Below, in pieces: positions 1 to 8,285 of a DNA stretch of 33,729 bases. The DNA lies in the NCBI GenBank assembly GCA_903928055.1, contig CAIYPG010000017.1, positions 1 to 33,729 on the forward strand, in the 5' to 3' direction. The notes under the pieces are model-generated. The model saw only the letters and a list, made by a program, of their open reading frames with translations, was not told the origin of the DNA and ran no database searches. The position numbers and the translations under genes were made by a program. Positions within the stretch are counted from its first letter, which is position 1. The number at the start of each line of letters is the position of its first letter. The stretch comes from an uncultured beta proteobacterium. Its GTDB lineage: Bacteria > Pseudomonadota > Gammaproteobacteria > Burkholderiales > SG8-39.

Positions 1-120
1 GATCGGTTTGTTCGGATAGTCGCCGGCACCCTGGGCCTGCGCATCTGCAGTCGCCATGGCGGCCATGGCAACAACGGCCAGCACAGATGCCGCCGCGATA
101 TTCATGCCTGTTCTGCTCAT
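1..120 (-). CDS. Bug/TctC-family solute-binding protein, N-terminal fragment cut by the window edge
   Basis: Only the first 40 codons are present. They start at an ATG at 120 preceded by a strong AGGAGG ribosome-binding site about 4 bp upstream (123-130 on the + strand). The translation shows a signal peptide ending in an AQAQ-like cleavage region, followed by the motif GDYPNKPI, which opens mature Bug (tripartite tricarboxylate transporter substrate-binding) proteins. It lacks the QKPxxLPG linker seen in the other Bug proteins of this window, so it belongs to a different subgroup. It lies 28 bp downstream of the Bug gene ending at 149 and is probably co-transcribed with it. The ligand cannot be judged from this fragment. 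Confidence 0.75.
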   Translation of the reverse strand, partial: MSRTGMNIAAASVLAVVAMAAMATADAQAQGAGDYPNKPI

Positions 121-148
121 CGAACCTCCTTGTCGCTCATTTCTGCGC

Positions 149-1192
149 TCACTCGGGCACGATGCCCAGGGACTCCACCACGCCAACCCACTTGCCGATG
201 TTGCGTTCCACTTTCGCGCGGTACTGCGTGGGCGTCTGCGCAGGCGCGGGCTCCGAACCGTCAGCGGCCAGCCTGGCCTTCATATCCGGCAGGTTCATTA
301 CCAGGTTGATGTCCCGATTGATGGCTTCGAGTATGGCGGGCGGGGTCTGGCTTTTCGTGAACAGGCCGTAGGCATTGGACATCTCAAAATCCGGCACACC
401 GGCCGCTTCCGACACCGTAGGCACGTCGGGCATGGCCTCGATGCGCTTCAGGCTGGATACACCCAGCGCCCGCACCGAGCCCTGCTTCACCAGGTTGATG
501 GCCGTCAGCGTGGTCAGGAAGCTCTCCTGCACGCGGCCTGTCGCCAGGTCGGTGAGCGAGGCGCCGCCCCCCTTGTAGGGGATGTGAGTCATCTTGATGC
601 CGAACACCGAGTTGAAATACTCCTGTCCGATCATCACCGAAGAACCGATGCCTGGCGTGGCGTAGTTGAGCTCGCCCGGATGGCTCTTGGCATAGGCGAT
701 GAGCTCCTTCACGTTGTTGATGGGCAGCGATTTGTGCACCACCAGCAGATAGGGCTGTGTGGTCATCTGCACGATGGGATCGAACATCTTCATGGCATCG
801 AAGTTGGGCGCAACACCAGGCTTGATCTTGAGTGAAGTGGTGCGGTAGTAGGTCACGCCCAGTTCCAGCTGCGTGCCCGAGGACAGCCAGGTATAACCAT
901 CGGGCGGGGACTGCGCCAGCATTTCCATGGCAACGATGCCGCCAGCGCTGGGACGGTTTTCCACCAGGAACCCGACATTCCACCTCTCGGTGAGCTTCGC
1001 GGTCACTGCACGCACCACGGTATCGACGCCGCCGCCGGCGGCCAGGCCGATCAGGATGCGTACCGGCTTGGCGGGAAATCCGCCGGGCAGACCGGGCGGC
1101 TTCTGCGCCAGCGCCGTCAACGGTGCACACATCAAGGCAAGCACTGGCGCGCACAGCGCCGCCCGACGCAACACTCCGGTAGCGGCGCTCAT
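149..1192 (-). CDS. Bug/TctC-family periplasmic solute-binding protein
   Basis: This 347-residue protein has a signal peptide (about residues 1-29, ending TALA before QKPPG), then FPAKPVRILIG and a glycine-rich loop GLAAGGGVD with Asp57. PDGYT and HIPYKGGG motifs follow, as in Bug proteins. In this family the two-lobed periplasmic protein binds small carboxylates or related ligands and may deliver them to TctAB-type permeases or act as a sensor. The start codon overlaps the stop of the upstream MmgE/PrpD gene (ATGA), so the two are translationally coupled. Relative to the tandem paralogues to the right it carries about a dozen extra residues between the first and second lobes (around TSLKIKPGVAPN). 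The ligand is unknown. Confidence 0.9.
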   Translation of the reverse strand: MSAATGVLRRAALCAPVLALMCAPLTALAQKPPGLPGGFPAKPVRILIGLAAGGGVDTVVRAVTAKLTERWNVGFLVENRPSAGGIVAMEMLAQSPPDGYTWLSSGTQLELGVTYYRTTSLKIKPGVAPNFDAMKMFDPIVQMTTQPYLLVVHKSLPINNVKELIAYAKSHPGELNYATPGIGSSVMIGQEYFNSVFGIKMTHIPYKGGGASLTDLATGRVQESFLTTLTAINLVKQGSVRALGVSSLKRIEAMPDVPTVSEAAGVPDFEMSNAYGLFTKSQTPPAILEAINRDINLVMNLPDMKARLAADGSEPAPAQTPTQYRAKVERNIGKWVGVVESLGIVPE

Positions 1193-2610
1193 GCGAACAG
1201 GAACGCCGGTGGAATTTCGGCGACGTTGTCCAGCGCTTCGAGTTTCCAGAGCTTGTCGAGCAATGCAGTCACCCGCTGGCCGCCGATGCAGTCCTCGGTC
1301 ATGCCGCGGAACTTGGCCGATATCTCCTCGTCGCTCTTGGGATTGGACAGGTCACCCTTGGTGCCGCCGGACTCGCCGACAATGCGCTCGCCGTCGGCCA
1401 TGGTCACCGTCACCCGCGTGTGGTGCTCGACCGGCAGGCGGTGGTAGATCTTCGTGAACTCCGGGTTCTCCACCACCTCGACCTTGGCCAGCAGCTTCCT
1501 CAGTTCCGGGCTCCAGATATGCGCGTCATTGAACTGCCGCGGCGTGACCGTGCCATCCATCAGTGCGGCTGAAGTCACATAGGGAATGCTGTGGTCGGCG
1601 GTCTCGCGCTGCTGCGGGTTCCAGTGGTGTTCGCCGGTGCCCATGTTCTTCTTGGCGGTGTCGTACACCTCCACCTTCACATCCTTTACCTGGTCCAGCC
1701 GGCCGCGGATGGCGGCCGAGGCTTTTTCGGCGGCAAGGATGGAGGAGATGGTGGTGGCGCAGGAGGACCGCTGCTTGATCAGCGTGTCTTCGATCTTGAA
1801 CGTCGAACTCTTGCCCCCTTCGCTCCATCCCATGGGCGCGAGCGTGAACGGTCCTGATACATGCTTGCACCAGCCGTGGTTGCCCTCGAACGGGAGGTGC
1901 GGGCCTTCCATGCCTTCGGCGGCGAGGATGGCGGCGAACACGCCGGAGCGGCCGGCCTGCCCCGCCGCCACTGCCTTCCACATCGACAGATGTCCCGTCC
2001 TCACCTGCTTGACGATGTTGTTCGCCACCGCCGCCATGGAGATGGCATGCGACGTCTGTTCCTTTGACAGCTTCATCAACCGTGCCGAGGCGGCAGCCAC
2101 GCCGATGACGGCAAAGGTCGAGCAGTCAAAGCCCGGTTCCTTGATGGCATCGGACAGGCGGAGGTAGAACTCGTAGCCCAGCACCACGGCTGTGATCAGT
2201 TCACGGCCACTGGCCTTGGTCTGCTCGGCCACTGCGAGGATGGGCACCAGCACGTCGCTCGGGTGCCCGCCGCGGCTGCCCGGCCAGTGATAGACGTCGT
2301 TCATCTCCACGTAGCGCGCCGCCGTGCCGTTGGCAAAGGCGGCCATGTCAGGCGTGGTGCGGATGCGGGTGCCGATGACGGTGGCACCGTCGGGGTCAGG
2401 AATGCGCGCGGCGATGTTGCGCGCCAGCTGGCAGGGCTGGCCGAAATAGCCGCCGACCAGCGCGCCCAGGGTGTCGATGATGCGCACCTTGGCGGCATGG
2501 ATCGCCTGCGGCGACAGCTTCGAGTAGTCAAGTGTGCAGGCGTAGTCGGTAAGCAATGCCTGAATGGAGTCGATGCCGCCGATTGCGCCGTGTTCAACTG
2601 GTTTGTTCAT
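1189..2610 (-). CDS. MmgE/PrpD family protein
   Basis: This 473-residue protein fits the usual length of MmgE/PrpD proteins, a family that includes 2-methylcitrate dehydratase, cis-aconitate decarboxylase and immunoresponsive gene 1. Family signs are an N-terminal DYACTLDYSKLSPQAIHAAK segment, RIIDTLGALVGG, a histidine-bearing segment around GGHPSDVLVP, and AAGQAGRSGVFAA. The protein is cytosolic with no signal peptide. The ATG at 2610 follows GGAGGCGCAGC. It is embedded among Bug genes and overlaps the next one by 4 bp. This arrangement is common in Burkholderiales catabolic clusters and suggests a dehydratase or decarboxylase acting on an imported polycarboxylate. The exact substrate cannot be inferred, and calling it prpD would be unjustified without prpB/prpC neighbours. 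Confidence 0.88.
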   Translation of the reverse strand: MNKPVEHGAIGGIDSIQALLTDYACTLDYSKLSPQAIHAAKVRIIDTLGALVGGYFGQPCQLARNIAARIPDPDGATVIGTRIRTTPDMAAFANGTAARYVEMNDVYHWPGSRGGHPSDVLVPILAVAEQTKASGRELITAVVLGYEFYLRLSDAIKEPGFDCSTFAVIGVAAASARLMKLSKEQTSHAISMAAVANNIVKQVRTGHLSMWKAVAAGQAGRSGVFAAILAAEGMEGPHLPFEGNHGWCKHVSGPFTLAPMGWSEGGKSSTFKIEDTLIKQRSSCATTISSILAAEKASAAIRGRLDQVKDVKVEVYDTAKKNMGTGEHHWNPQQRETADHSIPYVTSAALMDGTVTPRQFNDAHIWSPELRKLLAKVEVVENPEFTKIYHRLPVEHHTRVTVTMADGERIVGESGGTKGDLSNPKSDEEISAKFRGMTEDCIGGQRVTALLDKLWKLEALDNVAEIPPAFLFA

Positions 2611-2648
2611 GCTGCGCCTCCTGGGTTATCCGGTAACCGTTTATGAAG

Positions 2649-2677
2649 ATAACAATTCTGCTGTTAATTCTATTCAA
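2649..2677 (-). promoter_or_regulatory. Candidate sigma70 promoter for the MmgE/PrpD gene
   Basis: Within an AT-rich patch (2643-2707) that stands out from its GC-rich surroundings, the minus strand reads TTGAAT (2677-2672), a 17-bp spacer, then TGTTAT (2654-2649). The predicted start is near 2642, about 30 bp ahead of the ATG. A near-palindrome, TGATC-AC-GATCA, lies upstream at 2699-2710 and could be an operator. It would let the MmgE/PrpD-Bug segment be transcribed separately from the Bug array upstream. Confidence 0.4.
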
Positions 2678-2707
2678 TATGACATTAAATAATGAAAGTG
2701 ATCACGA

Positions 2708-3700
2708 TCATTCCGGCGTTATTCCCGAAGCCCTCACCACTTCGGTGAAGCGCGCAATGCGTTTCTCCACCTGTGCGCGGTACTGCGCCGGGGTATGCGG
2801 GGGAACGGGATCGGCGCCGTCGGCCGCCAGCCTGGCCTTCACGTCCGGCTGGAACAGCACCTGCGTCACATCGTGATTGATCGCCGCGATGATCACTGCC
2901 GGCGTGGGTGCCACCGTAAACAGGCCATAGTTGTTGTTCATCTCGAAATCGCCCATGCCGGACTCGGCCATGGTCGGCACATCGGGCAGCGCGTCAACCC
3001 GCCGGGCGCTGGTGACAGCCAGTGCCCGGGCCGTGCCGGCCTTGAGCAGGGGCGATGCGCCCAGTGTGGTGATGAAGCTCAGTTGCACCCGCCCTCCGGC
3101 CAGGTCGATGGCCACCGCACCCGCGCCCTTGTAGGGAATATGCGTCATCTTCACGCCGGCCAGCGCATCGAAATTCTCGTGGCCGATGTGTCCCGCGGAA
3201 CCCAGCCCTGCGGTGGCGTAGTTGAGCTCTCCCGGTTTTGCTTTCGCCAGCGCGATGAGTTCCTTCACCGACTTCGCAGGCAGCGAATTGGTCACCATGA
3301 GGAGGTAGGGTTGCGAAGTCATCTGCACGATGGGCTCGTAGCTCTTCATCACGTCGAAATTGACGCGCTTGAAAACCGCAGCCAGCTCAAGCTGGCTGCC
3401 CGAAGCGAGCCAGGTGTAGCCGTCGGGCACCGACTGGGCCAGCATGTCCATGGCCAGCACGCCGCCTGAGGCCGGGCGATTGTCGGCGATGATGGACACA
3501 CCCCACTTCTCCGAGAGCTTCTGCCCCATGGAACGCACCAGGATGTCGGTGCCGCCGCCGGCGGCAAGTCCGATCAGAACGCGCACCGGCTTGTTGGGAT
3601 AGTTGTTGGGCAGGCCCGGGGGTTTCTGCGCCAGCGCCGCGGCCGATGCCAGCCATGTCAGGAATGCCAGTGCCATCAGGGGAATGCGAAGGTTCTTCAT
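2708..3700 (-). CDS. Bug/TctC-family periplasmic solute-binding protein (tandem array member 4)
   Basis: This 330-residue protein has signal peptide residues 1-24, QKPPGLPNNYPNKPVRVLIG, the loop GLAAGGGTD, PDGYTWLASGSQLEL and HIPYKGAGAVAIDL, all typical of Bug proteins. It is the last of four tandem paralogues in the transcription direction and starts 9 bp after the stop of the preceding one, with only a weak ribosome-binding site. Translation therefore probably depends on coupling to the upstream gene. It ends in ITPE rather than the ITPDS of its three upstream neighbours. It differs from them at several presumed pocket positions (for example DILVRSMGQKL after the loop), so its ligand may differ. 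Confidence 0.9.
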   Translation of the reverse strand: MKNLRIPLMALAFLTWLASAAALAQKPPGLPNNYPNKPVRVLIGLAAGGGTDILVRSMGQKLSEKWGVSIIADNRPASGGVLAMDMLAQSVPDGYTWLASGSQLELAAVFKRVNFDVMKSYEPIVQMTSQPYLLMVTNSLPAKSVKELIALAKAKPGELNYATAGLGSAGHIGHENFDALAGVKMTHIPYKGAGAVAIDLAGGRVQLSFITTLGASPLLKAGTARALAVTSARRVDALPDVPTMAESGMGDFEMNNNYGLFTVAPTPAVIIAAINHDVTQVLFQPDVKARLAADGADPVPPHTPAQYRAQVEKRIARFTEVVRASGITPE

Positions 3701-3709
3701 GTTCGGCTT

Positions 3710-4699
3710 TCAGGAGTCGGGGGTGATGCCGGCGGACTTCACCACCTCGGTGAAGCGTTTGATGTGCTGCTCGACCTGCGCACGATACTGCGCCGGCGTG
3801 TGCGGTCCCTGCGGCTCGGCGCCGTCGGCAGCCAGCCTGGCCTTCATGTCAGGCAACTGCAGCACCTGCGTGACCTCGCGATTGATGCCCGCGATGATGG
3901 CAGGCGGCGTCTGCGCTGCGATGAACAGTCCGTAGTTGTTGCTCATCTCGAAATCGGGAACGCCCGCTTCGGCAATCGTGGGCACGTCCGGCAGGGAATC
4001 CAGGCGCTTCAGGCTGGTGATACCCAGTGCCCGCACCGAACCGTTCTTCACCAGGTTGATGCCGGAGATGGTGGTGAGAAAGCTCAGTTGCACCCTGCCG
4101 CTGGACAGGTCGGTGAGCGAGGCGCCGCCGCCCCTGTAGGGAATGTGGGTCATCTTCACACCGGCCAGCGAGTTGAACAGCTCATGCCCGATGTGCCCTG
4201 CCGAGCCGGGTCCGGCGCTGGAGTAGTTGAGCTCGCCCGGCTTCGCCTTGGCGAGGGCGATCAGTTCCCCGACCGTCTTCACCGGCACCGCGGCATTGAC
4301 CACCAGCAGGTAGGGTTGCGAAGTCATCTGCACCACGGGCTCGATGGCCTTCATGACGTCGAACCTGGCACGCTGGAACACCACCGAGAGCTCGAGCTGG
4401 CTGCCCGAGGCCAGCCAGGTGTAGCCGTCCGGTGTCGATTGGGCGAGCATGTCCATGGCCACCACCCCGCCGGCCGTCAGACGGTTTTCCACGACGATGG
4501 CGGTGTTCCATTTTTCCGCGAGTCTCTGGCCCAGCGTGCGCGACAGGATGTCCATGCCGCCACCGGCCGAGAGGCCGATCAGGATGCGAACCGGCTTGCT
4601 CGGATAGCTGCCGGGCAGGCCCGCTGGTTTCTGGGCCAGCGCAGCAGATGCCGCAACCAGCAGCATCATCCCGCCCGCCAGAACAATGCGTTTCATCAT
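3710..4699 (-). CDS. Bug/TctC-family periplasmic solute-binding protein (tandem array member 3)
   Basis: This 329-residue protein starts with MMKR at 4699 and a signal peptide ending SAALA before QKPAGLPG. A longer open frame runs upstream to 4831, but that extension would lie inside the neighbouring gene, so 4699 is preferred; TCCTGAGGAC lies just ahead of it. Family motifs are YPSKPVRILIG, GLSAGGGMD, PDGYTWLASGSQLEL and HIPYRGGGASLTDL. The HIPY(K/R)GGGASLTDL stretch and SVRALGITSLKRLDSLPDVPT closely resemble the Bug gene at 149-1192. That fits duplication within the cluster. Confidence 0.9.
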   Translation of the reverse strand: MMKRIVLAGGMMLLVAASAALAQKPAGLPGSYPSKPVRILIGLSAGGGMDILSRTLGQRLAEKWNTAIVVENRLTAGGVVAMDMLAQSTPDGYTWLASGSQLELSVVFQRARFDVMKAIEPVVQMTSQPYLLVVNAAVPVKTVGELIALAKAKPGELNYSSAGPGSAGHIGHELFNSLAGVKMTHIPYRGGGASLTDLSSGRVQLSFLTTISGINLVKNGSVRALGITSLKRLDSLPDVPTIAEAGVPDFEMSNNYGLFIAAQTPPAIIAGINREVTQVLQLPDMKARLAADGAEPQGPHTPAQYRAQVEQHIKRFTEVVKSAGITPDS

Positions 4700-4706
4700 A
4701 GTGTCC

Positions 4707-5702
4707 TCAGGAATCGGGCGTGATGCCCGCAGACCTGACCACCTCGCTGTAGCGCCGGATGTGCTGCTCCACCAGCGCCCGGTACTGCGCCGGCGTATGC
4801 GCCGGCGGCGCCGTGGCTCCGTCGGCGGCAAGCTTGGCCTGCATGTCCGGCTGGGCCAACGCCTGCGTCACCTCGTTGTTGATGGCGGCGATGAGTGCCG
4901 GCGGCGTCTTCGCCGGGACAAACAGGCCGTAGGCATTGCCCAGCTCGAAATCGGGCACGCCCGCCTCCGAAACGGTTGGCACATCCGGCATGCTCTCGAC
5001 ACGCTTCAGGCTGCTCACCGCCAGCGCCCGCACCGAGCCGTTTTTCATGAGCGGCGTGGCTGAGAGCGTGGGCATGAAGGCCAGTTGCAGGCGCCCGCCC
5101 ACCAGATCGGGGATGACGGCACCACCACCCTTGTACGGAATATGGGTCATCCTGACGCCGGCCTGCATGTCCAGCAGCTCATGGCCCAGATGGCCGAGCG
5201 AGCCGGGCCCGGCGCTTCCATAGTTGAGCTCACCCGGCTTCGCTTTGGCCATGGCAAGCAGTTCCTTCACCGATTTCACCGGCAGTGCGGCATTCACCAC
5301 CAGCACATAGGGCTGCGCGCTGATCTGCACCATGGGCTCGAAAGCCTTGAGCACATCGAAGTTGACACGCTTGAACACCACCGTGAGTTCGAGCTGGCTG
5401 CCCGAGGCCAGCCAGGTATAGCCATCGGGCGCAGACTGGCTGAGCATCTCCATGGCAACCACGCCCCCAGCAGTGGGCCGGTTTTCCACCACCACGCTCT
5501 GCCCCCATTTCTCGGAAAGCTTGAGCGAGGCGGCGCGCGCCATGATGTCCAGTCCGCCACCGGCTGCAAGGCCGATCAGCACCCGCACCGGCTTGTTCGG
5601 GTAGCCGCCTGGCAGACCGGAAGGCCTTTGTGCCTGCGCAACAACAGGCGCCAGCATCAGCAGCGCTGCCATCACTCCCGCAAAATGAGAACGCGTCACC
5701 AA
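4707..5702 (-). CDS. Bug/TctC-family periplasmic solute-binding protein (tandem array member 2)
   Basis: This protein has about 331 residues. The start is TTG at 5702 or, in frame, GTG at 5699; both follow GAGGAGG within 6-9 bp. A signal peptide ends VVAQA before QRPSGLPGGYPNKPVRVLIG. The loop is GLAAGGGLD, followed by PDGYTWLASGSQLEL and HIPYKGGGAVIPDLVGGRLQ. By eye it is roughly two-thirds identical to the adjacent upstream member (5714-6724), sharing for example WGQSVVVENRPTAGG and PDLVGGR(L/I)QLAFMPTLSA. That makes the two the closest pair in the array and probably the most recent duplicates. Confidence 0.9.
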   Translation of the reverse strand: MVTRSHFAGVMAALLMLAPVVAQAQRPSGLPGGYPNKPVRVLIGLAAGGGLDIMARAASLKLSEKWGQSVVVENRPTAGGVVAMEMLSQSAPDGYTWLASGSQLELTVVFKRVNFDVLKAFEPMVQISAQPYVLVVNAALPVKSVKELLAMAKAKPGELNYGSAGPGSLGHLGHELLDMQAGVRMTHIPYKGGGAVIPDLVGGRLQLAFMPTLSATPLMKNGSVRALAVSSLKRVESMPDVPTVSEAGVPDFELGNAYGLFVPAKTPPALIAAINNEVTQALAQPDMQAKLAADGATAPPAHTPAQYRALVEQHIRRYSEVVRSAGITPDS

Positions 5703-5713
5703 CGGATTCCTCC

Positions 5714-6724
5714 TCAGGAGTCGGGCGTGATGCCCGACGTTTTGACCACTGCACTCCAGCGCGCAATGCTGGCCTCGACGCGGGCGCGGTACTGGGCCGG
5801 GGTATGTACAGGCGGCGCCGTCGAACCATCCGCGGCCAGCCTTGCCTTCATGTCCGGTGCCGCCAGTACCTGCGTCACCTCGCGGTTGATGGCCGCGATC
5901 AGCGCAGGCGGCGTCTTCGCCGTGACATACAGGCCGTAATTGTTGGTGAGTTCATAGTCCGTCACGCCCGCCTCGGAGACCGTGGGAATGTCGGGCATGC
6001 TGTCCAGGCGCTGCAGGCTGGTCACGCCCAGCGGACGCACCGAACCGTTGTTGATGAGGTTGACGGCCGACAGCGTGGGCATGAAGGCCAGTTGTATGCG
6101 TCCGCCCACCAGGTCGGGGATCATCGCGCCGCCCCCCTTGTAGGGAATGTGCGTCATCTTCACGCCGGCCTGGATATTCATGAGCTCATGGCCGAGGTGC
6201 GCCGTCGAGCCCGGACCTGCCGTGGCGTAATTCAGTTCACCCGGCTTCGCCCTGGCCAGTGCAATCAGCTCCTTGACCGATTTGACCGGCAGCGCGGAAT
6301 TGACGACCAGCACATAGGGCTGGACGGTCATCTGCACCATGGGCTCGAGAACCTTGAGCACATCGAAACTCGTGCGCTTGAAGACCACGGTGAGGTCCAG
6401 TTGCCCGCCCGAGGCAAGCCAGTTGTAGCCATCAGGCGCCGACTGCGCCACCGCCTCGATGGCGACGATGCCGCCGGCAGTGGGCCGGTTTTCCACCACC
6501 ACGCTCTGTCCCCAGCGCTCGCCGAGCTTGACCGACAGTGCGCGGCAGAGAATGTCGATGCCGCCTCCGGCTGCGAGGCCGATGAGAATGCGCGTGGGCT
6601 TCGTGGGGAAATTGCCCGGAAGCGCGGGAGGCTTCTGCGCCTGCGCAACAAAAGAAGCGCCTGCCATGAGCACGGCTGCGACGGCACGCAGACATGCGGT
6701 GAAGCGAACTGTCCTGACGACCAT
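5714..6724 (-). CDS. Bug/TctC-family periplasmic solute-binding protein (tandem array member 1)
   Basis: This 336-residue protein starts at the ATG at 6724, chosen because GGAGGAAGG sits just upstream; an open frame to 6805 lacks such support. The signal peptide ends SFVAQA before QKPPALPGNFPTKPTRILIG. The loop is GLAAGGGID, followed by PDGYNWLASGGQLDL and HIPYKGGGAMIPDL. It is the first gene of the four-member array and lies 107 bp downstream of the CapA-like gene. That gap is wide enough for a promoter, although co-transcription with the CapA genes is also possible. No ligand can be assigned. Confidence 0.9.
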   Translation of the reverse strand: MVVRTVRFTACLRAVAAVLMAGASFVAQAQKPPALPGNFPTKPTRILIGLAAGGGIDILCRALSVKLGERWGQSVVVENRPTAGGIVAIEAVAQSAPDGYNWLASGGQLDLTVVFKRTSFDVLKVLEPMVQMTVQPYVLVVNSALPVKSVKELIALARAKPGELNYATAGPGSTAHLGHELMNIQAGVKMTHIPYKGGGAMIPDLVGGRIQLAFMPTLSAVNLINNGSVRPLGVTSLQRLDSMPDIPTVSEAGVTDYELTNNYGLYVTAKTPPALIAAINREVTQVLAAPDMKARLAADGSTAPPVHTPAQYRARVEASIARWSAVVKTSGITPDS

Positions 6725-6831
6725 CTTCCTTCCTCCAATGACAAAACGGACGTCATGCGTCCATCCGGTCATTATGGCGCTGGCAGCGCGCGCCCCGCTT
6801 CGCAAGCCACGCGCTGCAACGCCTTATCCGT

Positions 6832-7956
6832 TTACCCCGCCGTGATCTTCACCTCGTCGCCCACCACCGTGAACTTGTGGTCGAAGCCCTCGGAAGCCCA
6901 GTCCATGTAGCGCACCATGTCATCGAAGCGCGGGTCGCCGTTCTTCAGCACTTCCGGACGGTATTTCGTGTCGATCATCATGGGCAGGAAGGACACCTCC
7001 TTCACGCCCTGCTTGGACAGGATGGCCTTGGCCAGCAGCGTGCGCTTGGCGTCGGTGCCATAGGGCAGCAGCGGGTAGTTCGGGTCCTGATCCGCATGGT
7101 TGCGCAGCGCGCCATGCACCCAGGGGGTCTCGTCCCACTTGTGCGAGCGCTTCGGCTTGGTCATGCAGAAGTTGGACAGGCTGTAGAAGATCGCCTTGCC
7201 CTTGTACATCTCGATGGCCTTGGGCACGTGCGCATGGTGGCCGATGATCATGTCTGCACCGGCATCGATGCTGGCGCGTGCCGCAATCTGCTGGTAGTCG
7301 GCAATGATGCGCGGCGCCCAGATGACGCCCCAGTGGAAAGCCACCATCAGCACGTCCACCTTCGAACGCAATGCCTTGATGTCATCGACGATCATCTGCA
7401 TGTCCTGCTCATCGGGCTGGGTCAGCACGCGGGCCGAGGCATGCGGCCCGCGGTTTTCGACCTGCGTCTTGACGCGCAGCGTGGCAATGCCCGGCTTACC
7501 GGCGCCCGCCTCACCACCGCCCGGCGTCACCGAGCAATAGCCGAGGAAGCCCACCTTGATGCCGTTCTTCTCGACAATGGCGGGTATGCGCGCCTCGTCG
7601 AGGTCCTTGCCGGCGCCGGTGGGGACGATGCCCTTGGAGATCAGCAGCGCACGCGTGTCGATTAGCGCATCGGCGCCGAAGTCCCACATGTGGTTGTTGG
7701 CAATGGTCGCGGCCTGAAAACCGCAGTCAGTGAAAATCTGCGCCATGGATGGCGGCTGACGGCCGTGCGGCTGGCCGTCGTCGCCCCGCGCATTGGCACC
7801 GCGGGTGGAATACTGCCGTTCGCAGTTCGTGAAGCGCAGGTCCGCAGCCAGCAGCGTCGGACGCACCAGTTCGGTGTAACGCTCGACGGGGAATCCGTCA
7901 TTGGGTCCATGCGTGGGCCCACAGTCACCGGTCGCGATAAAGGAAATGTCTGCCAT
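6832..7956 (-). CDS. CapA-like metallophosphoesterase (PGA_cap family)
   Basis: This 374-residue protein has the metal-ligand motifs of the CapA/PGA_cap branch of calcineurin-like phosphoesterases: GDCGPTHGP near the N-terminus, NCER, IANNHMWDFG, AFHWG, and GHHAHVPKAIEMYKGK followed by FYSLSNF. The start at 7956 is chosen because AGGAGG lies about 7 bp upstream; an ATG at 7977 is less likely. CapA proteins of poly-gamma-glutamate capsule systems have an N-terminal membrane anchor. None is visible here and no capBC genes are nearby, so a cytosolic hydrolase role seems likelier than capsule synthesis. It is paralogous to 8285-9394 and precedes the Bug array, which hints that it acts on a compound handled by the same cluster. 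Confidence 0.85.
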   Translation of the reverse strand: MADISFIATGDCGPTHGPNDGFPVERYTELVRPTLLAADLRFTNCERQYSTRGANARGDDGQPHGRQPPSMAQIFTDCGFQAATIANNHMWDFGADALIDTRALLISKGIVPTGAGKDLDEARIPAIVEKNGIKVGFLGYCSVTPGGGEAGAGKPGIATLRVKTQVENRGPHASARVLTQPDEQDMQMIVDDIKALRSKVDVLMVAFHWGVIWAPRIIADYQQIAARASIDAGADMIIGHHAHVPKAIEMYKGKAIFYSLSNFCMTKPKRSHKWDETPWVHGALRNHADQDPNYPLLPYGTDAKRTLLAKAILSKQGVKEVSFLPMMIDTKYRPEVLKNGDPRFDDMVRYMDWASEGFDHKFTVVGDEVKITAG

Positions 7957-8131
7957 ACCTGCCTCCTGTTGCTGCAACGTCGGGATTCATACCGGGCCGG
8001 CGGCGCCGGTCCGAAGTGACACACGCCCTCATGAACCGCAGGCGCTTTTTATTAGTGTTTTCAGTCTATAGCGACGGCGCTCCTGCCGCCATCAGTACCT
8101 GATGCAAACCAGTTTTGCCGAAAACGTATCC

Positions 8132-8285
8132 AACGGCCTTACCCCCCTTTCAAAGGGGGCGGACGCGGCGCAGCCGCGCCGGGGGATTTTGCGGGCTGGA
8201 TTCATCCAAACTGTTTGCATGCGCTCAAAATCCCCCCACTTGCCTTCGGCAAGTCGGCACCCTTTGACAGGGGGGCAAGGCCGTT
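8132..8285. repeat. Foldback (MITE-like) element between the two CapA genes
   Basis: The 26-bp ends 8132-8157 and 8260-8285 are near-perfect inverted repeats (AACGGCCTT...CAAAGGG against its complement, two mismatches). A second inverted pair, GGGGGATTTT (8181-8190) and AAAATCCCCC (8227-8236), lies inside. The element has no coding capacity and abuts the stop codon of the upstream CapA gene. It could fold in RNA and act as a terminator or attenuator between the CapA genes. Similar C-run/G-run foldback repeats are dispersed in many proteobacterial genomes. The rest of the 7957-8284 gap holds nothing I recognise. Confidence 0.7.

Noticed and set aside
1189..2610. Assignment of the MmgE/PrpD gene as 2-methylcitrate dehydratase (prpD)
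   Set aside because: No prpB, prpC or acnD neighbours are present and the family has several functions, so only the family name is given.
5630..6910. Plus-strand open frame of about 426 codons across two Bug genes
   Set aside because: It is antisense to two Bug genes and similar shadows appear opposite each paralogue. That reflects shared codon bias and not a real gene.
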